From positions 1,116,362-1,174,393 of the forward strand of contig KQ481955.1 in the NCBI GenBank assembly GCA_001430745.1: DNA of 58,032 nucleotides, written 5' to 3'. The notes under the pieces were generated by a model. That model made no database searches, had not been told where the DNA came from, and was given only the letters and a program-made list of their open reading frames with translations. Shown here piece after piece: positions 10,675 to 21,700 of the stretch; positions within the stretch are counted from its first letter, which is position 1; every line of letters begins with the position of its first letter. Source of the DNA: Auxenochlorella pyrenoidosa. Lineage: Eukaryota > Chlorophyta > Trebouxiophyceae > Chlorellales > Chlorellaceae. The translations under genes and the position numbers were made by a program.

Positions 10675-12690
10675 TCAGAACGAGGCACCAGGCAGCTCGT
10701 GTCGGCCACGCGAGCGCAGACCCTCAGCAGGGCTGCGCCGCCACGCACCCAGCATGTCCTGCTGTCGCCGCTGCTCCTCCTTCTCCTCCTTCTCCGACCG
10801 CTTCTGCGCCTGCAGAGGGATAGGCAGGTTGGAGATGGGGTGCAGCGCGGGAGGTTGCGCCCTGGTCAGGCCCCCTCCATGTCTGCACGAGACACCACGC
10901 AGCGAGCCACAGCCCCTAACCCCGCTGTTGCTGCCCGCACGCGCTCTCACCACCGCGTGCGCTTTCCGCATGCCCGCCTGCTCCTTCTCCCACGCAGCCT
11001 TCTCCGCCGCCAGGTCGGGAAACTTCTCGACCTGTGGGAGCACGGTGGCTATAAATCAGGAGTTTGCTGGACTCAGTGCACGTGCCGCACCTACGGCATC
11101 ACGGCGAGGCATGCAGCGCTGGGCACGGGTCGGGGAATGGGGAGCTGGGGTACCCCCGTGCCAGGGCGGCACCATTTCATGCTCACCGCCTGGGCGCCCA
11201 TGCCGCGCTGCAGCCTGCCCACCAACCCACCCAGCCCCCACCTGCGTCTTGTTGAGCCGGTTGACGATCTCATTCAGCCGCCGCGCGACTTGCGCCCGCT
11301 TAACGAGAGCATCGCTGTGAAACCCGACCTGCAGGGGGCAGGGTGGCGAGCCGCACTGATGGGGCAGCGACCAGGCAGGGCATGCAAAGCACGCCCGGTT
11401 GGGCAGGCCCTAGCTGTGGGCAGCCGGCCTGCTTGGCGGGCGGTGCGGGCCGCACGGCGCACGCGTCGTGCCGGCAGCCACGTGTCAAAAGCTCTGCTGC
11501 CCACGCCTGGCAGGCGAGCCCCTGGCTTAACATGCAGCAGGGGCACCCGCCCGCCAAAGCCATGCCGAGGTGCTTCCCAGCTGGCAGGGCACGCTGTGCC
11601 GTGCAGGCCGCTCCTGCCCAGCGTGCGCACCTGCCCCACCGCCATGTCAGCGCTCTTCCGCAGGTTGCTGGCGGGGGTGTACACGATGGCAAGGTTGTTC
11701 GTCTTGTTGCCCTGCACGGCAGGCAGGCGCGCAGCATGGTTGCCAGCTGCCGTGGTGCCCTGCCAGGCCGGCATGCTGGCATGGCTGCCACTGCCGCGCA
11801 AGGCTTGCAGAGCGCGGGTCCTGGGCGAGCCAGCCAGCCGAGATGACCGCTGCCTGGGCACGGGCCAGGGACTCGACTTGGCACGCTTTTGAAACCGCAG
11901 CAGCTGGCAACCAGCGTGGCAGCCTGGAACGCGTAGCCGATCAACCTGCCCAGCGGCATGACGTGCACAGCGCGACAGTGCGCGTCCCCACGCGGGCCCC
12001 AGGCAGGCACCTGGATGGAGTTGGCCTTGACCAGCTGGCAGGCATCCTCCAGCGTGTCCTTTGGAATGTCAGCCATGGTCTTGCCTGCAGGCAGGTGCCG
12101 TGAGGGGCGGCATGCAGCTGGGCAGCACCAACAGCAGGCCATGCAGAGCGTTGGCATGGCTGTTACGGCCGAATCAGGCAGCGTGCGAGGCTGCAGGCCA
12201 GGTACGCCCGTGGGACGGCCCCCGCATGCATGGCCGCGTGCACGAGCGATGCCCACCCTGTGGCAGGCGCAGGTAGACGTGCGCCGAGGAGAGGTTGTCC
12301 ACGTGGAACCACACGTCGTGAGGGAGGCTGTACTTGATCAGGTCCTCGTTTTCATACTTGTCGGCGCCCTGCAGCGGGTGCTTGGGGGGGTGCTTTGGAC
12401 ACCTTATCTCCTCGGCTTTCCTGCCTTCCGCAATCTTGACACATATAACGAGTCACGGTATTCGTAAGAAGTTCTCTTTTTGGCCTGGCCACGGCATGCC
12501 ATGCAAGACGAGCAGTTGAACGTGTTGGCAGCAGCAGCAGCCGCCAGGGGCGGCGGCGGCAGCGGTCGAGCGCAGGGTGCAGGGCGGTTGGAATATGCAA
12601 ACGGACGTGTTCATACCGCCGACGCACCATGTAGAGCAGCCAGTCCTCCGGCCCAGGGCCGTGGCCCCGAGGTGTGAAGAAGAAGACCAT
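10675..12690 (-). CDS. CCDC25: CCDC25 family protein (NFACT-R/DUF814 domain)
   Basis: Seven in-phase exons on the minus strand: 12628-12690, 12257-12368, 12011-12084, 11631-11711, 11242-11328, 10951-11031, 10675-10809; 210 aa, close to the roughly 208 aa of human CCDC25. Sequence landmarks follow the family in order: MVFFFTPRG start, [100 protein letters not shown], and a charged coiled-coil [15 protein letters not shown]. The NFACT-R domain is shared with ribosome quality-control factors; in animals CCDC25 is reported as a nucleic-acid-binding membrane protein, but an algal role is unknown. The last 20 or so residues diverge from the usual C-terminus, so the final exon may end at a GTGCGT donor after QQDMLG instead. 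Head-to-head with TERT. Confidence 0.9.
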
Positions 12691-12781
12691 GGGCTCTGCG
12701 GTAAGCTTTGAACGATCAACACGACATCTAGTACTGAAATTCAGTGCAGTAATGCTGGCAAAGCGGCACCAAACGACCAGA
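12691..12781. promoter_or_regulatory. Short divergent promoter between CCDC25 and TERT
   Basis: Only about 90 bp lie between the CCDC25 ATG (12690) and the first candidate TERT ATG codons (12752 or 12782). If either start is right, both promoters overlap each other and the 5' ends of the genes. Confidence 0.3.
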
Positions 12782-15700
12782 ATGCAAAAACTGCCAGGTG
12801 TCACTCGGTGCGCTGTGCGGCGGGAACATGCTCCGGGACGCTCGATCGCACTGCATCCCATAGTCGTGTCACCATCGAAGATGCTTTGATACCGCCGGCA
12901 CGCCCCGACAACGACCCCAAAGAGACCATTTCGCGCCAAAAGCGAGGAAGCGTGGGCCCTTCGGGGCCCCCGCCCTTGCTGCAGCGTCTGTATGGCGAGG
13001 GCAACGTGGTATGCCTGCGGGAGCTGCTTCTGCGCCTCTGCGCACTGTCCCGCGAGGCCGCCGCGCTGCCGGCGGCGCTGGTGCAGCCGCACGATCACGC
13101 AGATTACGCGCAGGTCTGCCTCCGAACAACTCGTGCCAAGCACTTGCAGTCCAATACAATCGCGTTCGCGTGCCTGGCCGGTGTAGAGACGCCCCCAGGC
13201 ATGCAGCGAGGCCTGGCGAGCGCAATGGAACGTTTCGATCCGCTCACTCCTGCTGGGCACCACCAATCCACCGCTTCGAGCTCGCCGTGCCTGGAGTATG
13301 AGTGGTCATGCACTGGCCGCCCTGCAGGTGCTGCTGGAGCGCACCTGGTGCGTGCTGCGTGCGGATGCGCCGCCGCTGCGGGATGGCTTCTCCCTCTCCC
13401 AGGCCACAGGGCAGCAGCAGGTGCGCCCACCCCCGACCCCACCCCCACCCTGCTGCTCCTGACCCAGCTCCAACATCTTCTGGGACAGGAGTCATTGGCC
13501 GGCGCGTAGAGGGTGTGCTGACCCTGTGCTGCCGCACGCGGTGTGGCCCTCGCCTGTACACTAGCCCCCAGGTGGCCTGCCGTTGCATTCCTGCGGTGCT
13601 GGCACAGCGCTGGCTGGCGCGTGCTGCCCCACCCCCTCCTTCCCCATCCCTCCTGCACACAGCTGGTCGGCCGGGCGGTGGAGGCCCTGCTGCGCTCGGG
13701 GCAGCACAGCTCGGGCGGCGCCAGCAGCAATGTTCTATGCTACGGCTTCCGCAAGCGGCGGCCGCAGGGTGGGGCCGCGTTGCCGTTCTGCCGCCTGCCT
13801 GCACAACCCGGGCGCCGCTGCCGGATGCCTTGAAGTGCTGCATGGGCGGCGTCTGCAGCATGCCTGCAGGGCGCGTTTGGGCGTGAGCTGCTGCTGCCGC
13901 TGCTGCTGCTTCCGTGCGCACCGGTGTGCCAGGCGCGCTTTTCCATCAATGGTGCCTCGCCCGGCTGCAGCGGGCGGGCGCAACGTGCTCGGCATGGCCA
14001 CCGCGGAAGCCTCGCACCACAACTCCACCACAGCCTCGCTCTGCTCGCCTGCCTGGCAGGTAGCAGGGCTGGCTCATGCGCAGCACTGCTTTCTTGCGCT
14101 GACGGTGCAGCCGCACTTGGGTGTGTTTGCAGCAGTTGGCACATGTGCCTGATCAAGAGGTCGCGCCCTGTCTGACGTGCCTGCGCCCCTCCCTCCCACA
14201 CAACCCCCCGGCCCCCTCGCCAGCTGCTGCTGTCCCGCATCGGCGACACCCTCATGCTCTACCTGCTGCTCCATGCCTCCATGTTTGCTGAGCTGCCCAA
14301 CGCCTGCTGCCTGCAGCTCAGGTGTGGTGGTGGGTGGGTGGCGTGGGTGGGCGTGGGTGGGGCAGGGGCGCATGCAGATGGCGGTTGGCGATAAGCATGC
14401 TGGGTTGCTTCTTCCCTCCACTGCAAACTCATGTTTCACATGCTTACACTACTAGGCGTTCAAGGAAACCCTGCGCATCGTTGGCGCCCTCACTGTGGGC
14501 TTCTTGGGCCCACTCCCTTGCAGCGGGCCTCCCATCGGCCAGGTGGCCCGCGCCTGGCGCAAGCAGGCGCCCGCTGCCGTGGCAGCGGCTGCAACACGGC
14601 TCATGGCCAGGTCATCAGCCGCTGGCAATGCTGCTGGGAAGGCGGCCTCAGGTGCCGCGCCGGCGACGCAGCCAGCGAGCTCCGGCGGTGCGGGGGCGAC
14701 ATTTCTCGGTGGGGAAGCAGCTGAGGAGGCAGAGACAGCTGCGAAGGCAGCAGCAGGGGGGCAAGGACAGCAGCAGCGACAGCAGCAGCAGTATGATTGT
14801 GATAATCAGCAGCAGCAGCAGCACCCGGCGGGGGATCGCCACCCACAGCTGCCCAAACAACATGTGGCGCAGGAGCAACAGCTGCAGGCGCTGCCGCCGC
14901 CGCAGCAGCAGCAGCAGAAGGCGAAGAAGGCTCGTCCATCCAGCTGGCAGCGCCGCAAGGCTGCCAAGCTACGGCAGCAGGGGCATGCGCAGCAGGAACA
15001 GCAGCACATAGCAGGGCCCGGCCCTTCTGCGATGGAGGAGGGCACTGCGCCGTCTGGAGAGGGAGAGCTGCCATCAACAGAAGAGATGGAAGTGGGGCCC
15101 AGCAGCAGTGAGGGTCAGGCAGCCGCCCGGCCGCCGATGGTCACGCAGCACGAGCCAGCAGAGGCGGCAACTGTGCCGCAGCCGGCTGGCGACACGGCTC
15201 GCCAGCCTGCCTTTGCCGCACCCAGTCCTGCTGCAGCTGCACCCACAAGCAGAGCTGCCGGTGCTGTCACGCCTGACAACCCTGTCTCTGGCGGTAACAG
15301 GCGCAGCGGCAGCGGCGGCGGCGGCAGCGGCAGGTGGCCGGCACGCATGCCACGGCCTGCAGACATGGTCCTGCAGCGCTCGCCCATCTTCTACTGCGCA
15401 TCCTTCCCCCAGAGGCCTGGCCTGACGAGCCAGCGTGAGCCCCCGGTCTGCATGGTTGCTTCTTTGTTCCCTAGTTGCTGGAGTGCCCCCCCACTGTCCA
15501 GGCACCAAGAGGCCTGTTCCTTCTGGTTGCCTTTCGACCACCCCCGCGTGCGTACCTGCCCCTGTGTACGCTCCACTGCTGCAGACATTCTCAGCAAGCT
15601 GAGGGGCGCCCCCGGCGGCGAGCGCTTGCTGTATGCGGCCATCTTTGATCCCCTGCACAGCCCTGGTGAGGGGGCTACCGGCTCGCCAAGAGTGCAGACA

Positions 15701-18700
15701 TGCCGCAGGGGTCAGCTTGCACTCCAGTTGACCATTCAAGCACATTCTATGCTTCTTCTTCCGTTGAAAATGAGGTGTTGCCTTGCCAGCAAAGCCTCGC
15801 CTCTGCGTGCGCCTCGATTGCAGTGGGCCGCGCTGGGGCGGCGTATGCCAACGTGCAGTCTGTGGTGCCGCCGCCGCCGCGCCGCATCCCTGCCCAGCAC
15901 CGCCACCTTCTGCCCCTGCTGCGGCAGGTAATCGGTGAGTCCTGTGGGCTGCTCCCAGCTTCCATGAGTTTGGTAGCTGCGCACGGCGACCCTTGGCATA
16001 CCGCTCGGGCGCGGGAGCAGCCCGTGCTCTGCCCACTAGCAGCTCCAAGCTGTGTGCGCTGCCCCCCAGGCCATGCGAATCTCCTCTCAGTGTACAGCCC
16101 CAGGTTGTGTAAATGTCTCGACATCCCCTTCTGCGCCGACTCCTCTGCAGCCCGCGCTGCCAAGTGCCCCTTCTCCATCCTGCTCCAGCATCACTGCCCG
16201 CTGCCGCCGCAGCTGCGGCAGGAGCAGCAGCGGCGGCGGCGCCAGCAGGCGGCTGCAGCCGGGGGCGATGCAGCAGCAACAGCAGCAGGAGGGGCAGGCG
16301 GGCAGGCGCTGCCCTCCCAGGGCGCCCTGCTGCAGCAGGCGATGCGGGGCGGGCAGCGCCCTGCGGCCGGCACCCGCGCAGCAGGCACGGCAGGCACAGC
16401 GGGCGAGGCGCCCCTCAGCGTGGACACCTTGATGGATGAGCTCTTCAGCGACGAAGCAGGCCCCGCCCAAGCAGCAGGCATGGAGGAGGCAGGAGGGGCC
16501 GCAGCGCCTCCCCCCTGCATGGAAGAGCTCATGGACGAGCTCTTTGAGCTGGAGCAGGAGGCCACCGGGCACCCGGGACCCACTGAGCGCGCCAGGAAGC
16601 GGCCAAGGCTCCAGCCAGCAGCAGCGCTAGCTGTCGACGCTGCCGGTGCAGGGAATGCCCGGGCAGCTGGAGATGCGGGGTTGCCTGCAGGTCCTGCCAG
16701 TGTGCCAGTGGTTCAACAAAGCGCTGACCCCCTGGCGGGCGCCGCTGCCGGCACGGCAGCCGCGGCAGGTGCAGGGGCAGCCGGCGGGCAGAGCAGCCGC
16801 AGCCTGCCCTCCACACAGCCAGCGCCGCAGCACGCCGGCACCCTGCCGCAGCCCCAGCCCGGGGGCCCTCCCCTGGCTGCCTGCTTCGTGCCGCACCACC
16901 GAGTGGCGGCCTTCCTGTGGGCTTCATTGCGGGCCATTGTGCCTGCGGCCCTGCTGGGCGATGCTCGCAACCGGCGTGTGCTGCGGGGCGCCATCAGGCG
17001 AGTGGGCCATGGGGCGCTGGTCGCCCGCATTCAGCCTTGGTGCCCGGCCTGCTTCCTGCCCTGCATGCAAGGGCATTGTGGGTGCGTGCTGCTCACGCCA
17101 GCCCAAATGCCTGCTACAATGCGTTGACCTGCGCCCCCGCCCCCTGCACCCTGCCCTGCAGCCGCTTTGTACGGCTGCGGCGATACGAGCAGATGAGCGT
17201 GCACCAGGCCATGCAGGGGCTGCGCCTCTCTGGCTTCCCCTGGCTGCAGCCCGGCCTGGGGCAGGCACAGCCGGCAGCAAGTCTAGCAGGGGCGATGCCA
17301 GCCCAGCAGCAGCGCGGCGACGGCGCGCCGCCGGCGCGCCCGCCACGCCCGCCGCGCCTCTGCGCCACCCTGCACACCGCACACCAGCGCCTGCTGGCCC
17401 TCTGGCTGGGCTGGCTGTTTGCCGCGCTGGTGGTGCCGCTGCTGCGGGCGCACTTCTACTGCACCGAGAGCGAGGCGTACCGGCAGCAGGTGTTCTACTA
17501 TCGGTGAGGGCGCTGTGCTGTGCTGCGCTGCGCTGCACTGCGCTTCGCTGCGCATGGAGCGCTCCCGCTGCGCAAACCTTGCTCTTGCGCTGAGCACGGA
17601 GCGCTGCGCATGGTGAAGTGGCGCTGTGCACGCCCTCCGGCCTGACCCCATCCCTGCGCAGCAAGCCTGTGTGGGCGGCCATGGCGCGGTCGGCCACCGA
17701 GGAGCTGGCGGCGCAGCAGTTTGCTGCCCTGCCAGACCAGGAGGCGCTGGGCATACTGCAGGTGGCCTGCGACTTGGAGAGGGGGCGCACTGCCTTGGGG
17801 ATCGCATCCCCTTGCGTGCAGTCAAAACGATTAGAATTGTGTGGTTGAATCCAGCTGCTCCTGGCTGCATGCACGCCACCGGCTGATTCCTTGCAGCGCC
17901 CGCCCTGCATCACCTCTGCGGCGTGGCCCTGACCCCCAACCTTGGCCCCCTCCCCTCCGGCAGGGCCGCAAGCTGGGCGTGGCGCGGCTGCGCCTGCTGC
18001 CCAAGCGCGCCGGCATGCGCGCCATCCTCAACCTTGGCAGCGCCTCCACCGCGCGATTTCGGCGCGCGGCGCAGAGCACAGGCAAGCGCCGGTCGTGCGC
18101 TCGTCAGCTGTGCGCAGCCCCGGGACACCGTGGCGAGGGGCAGCCAGACTCTTGGAGCGCAGGCTCAGCTGCTGCGCCTCAATCATGGCCGCGTCTGCCT
18201 GCGGCCCGGACTTGACGCTGCGACCAACCGGCTGTCGCTGCTTTTGCTTCCTTTGCAGGCCCAGGCATCACCCGTCGGCGCCTGCCCCCTGTCAAGCTGA
18301 CCTTCCGGCCCGTCAACAGCCTGCTGCAAAACGTATACCAGGCAGGCCACACATCAATGCCCCTCCGCCCCTGGGCTGGCGCCACGCCGCCCGGCTGACT
18401 CAGTTGGATGACATGCAGCCGTGGCATGCCCTCTGCTCACCTCATGGTGCCTTGCCGCCATCCCTGCATGCCCGGTCTGGCTGCCTTGGCAAGAGCCTCA
18501 CTTCGTGTTGCTCGTGGGCCCCGTTTGGAGAGCTCACTAGCTGTTGCATGTGGGCCTACCCCTCCCTGCAGGTGCTGCGCTATGAGGCCTCATGCCAGCC
18601 GCACCTGCTGGGCTCCTCGGGTGCGCGCATGCTCGGTGCAGCATGATGTGACTAGAATCTGATTGATCTTGCTGCAGCCTTGCGTGGCATGGCTGCAGAG

Positions 18701-21700
18701 AATAGGCAACTCCATCCTGAAGCCGAGTGCTGTTTGTGGCCTGTTGGTGCATGTGAACAGGACATCCGCAACTTACGCCCGCCCTCTCCATCGCAGTGTT
18801 TGGCTACAATGACGCCTTCTGCAAGCTGCAGCCGTTTGTGCGGAAGTGGCGCGCCGCAGCGGCCGCGGCCGCGGCCGCTGGCGACGTGCTGCGCCCCCTC
18901 ATCGGTGCGTCCGCTGCCTGGCGCCGCCCCGAGCAGCCTGGCGCCTGCTTGTGGCCCCACCGCTTGTGGCCCGTGCGTGCGGTTTTGCATCCATCCTGCC
19001 ATCCTGCCGAGACCGGTCAAAAGTGCCCTCCCTGGCGTCTCCCTCCACCTGCCCGCCCCCCGCCGCTCCCGTGCAGTCTCTGTGGACGTCACCCGCGCTT
19101 TTGACCACGTGTCCATCCCGCTGCTGCTGTCGCTGGTGGAGCCGCTGCTGGGGCACGAGCAGTACACAGTCCTGAAGTACAGCGAGGTGTGCTGGGAGTG
19201 CTGTGCTGAAGTGCAGCGAGGTGTGCTGGGGGGCCGCCGCGCTGCGAGCGCTGCGCCCGCTGGGCGCTCGAGGCGATCCTCGACACCTGTGCCCGCCTGG
19301 CCTGAGGGAGGGTAGCCCAGGTGCAGAAGAGGACCTGCTCACGTGGCCTGCTTCTGGGCGCGGCCGCAGGTATCGGCCGCGTGATGTGACGCTTGATTGC
19401 TTTGCTTTGCTCTGCTGTGCGCAAGCTTGCAGGTGGTGCCCAGCCTGGGGCAGGTCAAGGTGCTACACCGCCGGCTGGCGCTGGCAGGTGGCACCAGCTG
19501 GGCCTCAGATGAGGCGCCTGCGTTCCCCGAGCTGGCGCGGCGCTGGGCGGCGGCGCACAAGGGCAAGGCGTTCACAGACCAGGTTGGAGGCCGACAGCCC
19601 AGGAGGGGCTTGCTTTAGCATTTGTGCATGGCACCTGCAACCCGCAGCGCGCACGGCCAGGGCCGGGGCGGTGTGCTCGACAGCCGTGACTGACGGCAAG
19701 CCCTGCATGCGCGTTGCAAGCAGCGCCTGCCTGCCAACATGAACGGCTCCAAGCCGGTCATTCTGCGCCTCGCTCTTCAAGGCCCATGCCCGGCACTTCG
19801 ACAGGCCTTTGAATCTGATTTCCAGCGCCTGGGTCCCCTGTGCCGCAGGTCACATACGATCGGGTGGGCCGGCAGCAGGCGCTGGACCTGCTGCGCCAGC
19901 ACCTCACTGCCAATATTGTTCGTCTGCGGCGGCGCTGGTGCACGCAGCGGCGCGGCATCGCGCAGGGCAGCACCCTCAGCACGCTGCTGTGCAGGTGGGG
20001 GGGGTCGGTGGTGCAGCCGGCGTGCTGCCTGCACATTGCGATGCCCATCTGGGGCTGGCGCGCTAGAAGGCAGCACCATGGAGGGCAGCAGAATGCTGAG
20101 CAGAAGAGGAGATCGCTGCCGTCTGCAGGCTGCCTGCCCACCTGCTGCAGCCACTCCCGCAGCATAATCAGGGCATGTGCCATCCTCATGCGCCCCTGCC
20201 TCGCCTCTCTGTGTAGCCTGTACCTTGCGCACTTGGAGCGCACCCAGTTGGCCGGCATTCTGGATGGCCCGCTGCCGCTGCCCTGCGCTCCCCCGGGTGA
20301 CGCAGCGGGCGCAGCAGGCCCAGCGGGGCAGGACAGCGTGGTGCTGCTCACCGGGGGCAACGCTGCCGCGCTCAGCCCCGCAACTGTGCTGAGCGTGGGT
20401 GGAGGGGAGGACGGCAGAGTCAGCAGCTCAAGGGGCCTGCTGTCTGAGCTGGCACGGGCGGCCGACAGCTGGATGACGCCAGCGCAGCAGGCGCAGCACT
20501 GCCCGCCGTCAAGCACCGCGGGGGGGCGTCCCAAGACCACGAATCCTGCCAGCGCAGAGCGGGGCTCGCAGCAGCGCAGCGGGCCCGGCAGCGCTGGGAA
20601 TGGCAGCAGCGGCAGACAACCCGCAGGCGACCTGCTGTTGCTGCCAGCAGGCGCGTCCCCAGCCGGCAGGGTGGCAGCAGCTGCTGCAGCAGCCGTCGCC
20701 TCGATTGGCGGCGGGGCAGCCAGTCCTACAGCAGGCGCATGCGGTGGGGACCAGGTGGGGGCAGCAGCGCGCGGGCACGCGCCGCCGTCACCTCAGAGCA
20801 CCGCCGGGCCCTGTCCTGGTACACAGCAGGCGCAGCAGCAGGCGCAGCAGCTGGGGTGCTCCCGCCTGGCGCTGCATGCCGGCTCCCTGCTGCTGCGCCT
20901 GGTGGACGACTTCCTGCTCATCACGGCGGTGCCCGCGGTCGCCCAGGGCTTTGCCACCCGCATGCTGGCTGGTGTGTGGGCGGGTGGGCGGGTGGATAGA
21001 CGACGTGGCGTTGCGCTTTGCTGTGCTGGCTGCCAGGGCTCTGAAAGCACGCCGCGCGGCACGTGCACTTGCCTGCCACTCAGACCTCCCCCTGCCTGCC
21101 AGCAAACCCTCTGCTGCACTGCAACCAAAGCACTGCCACACGCGCTGCCGACCCGCCCGCCCGCAGGGTTTGAGAGCCACAGCGTGTTTGTCAACCCCGA
21201 GAAGACCAAGCTCAGCTTTGCGCTGCAGCTGCCGGCGGCGGGGCCAGCGGGCCCATTCCCCGGCAGGCCGGCAGCAAGGGCGGCGGCGCCAGCGGCAGGG
21301 GCAGCAGCGGGGGCAACAATGCCAGCATCTGCAGCACGTGGGGCAGAGGTGGTCCCTGCGACAGTGTGGAGGTCGGCCGATGGGGCCACCTTTATCAAGT
21401 GGTGCGGCCTGCTGGTCAACACCGCCACCCTGGAACTCCAGGCGGACTACACCAGGTGGCCTCACCCGCTGCCCGGCCCAGCTGGGTGCAGCCCTGCCCG
21501 CTCACGCACGCAAACTGTGCGATAGTTCCCTTTGCACCCACATGCCTGCATGCGCACAGCTGCATAGCTGCATCCCCCCGCGTGCTGCAGCGCACATGCC
21601 TGCGCCCTGCCATGCGTATGTGGCGCTACAGCAGCTAATGCCCCTCCTGCATGGCTGCCGCAGGTATGCTGGCGAGCATGTGAGCACGGCGCTCACGCTG

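Noticed and set aside
10500..11320. In-frame continuation of NHX to 11320
   Set aside because: The sequence is Gly/Arg-rich, shows no transmembrane or NHX motif, and is antisense to well-supported CCDC25 exons.
18333..18342. GC donor CAG|GCAGGC for the TERT intron after exon 13
   Set aside because: The GT donor at AAC|GTATAC nine bases earlier gives LLQNVLRYE, which aligns without a gap to the family block, so this intron was counted as GT-AG.
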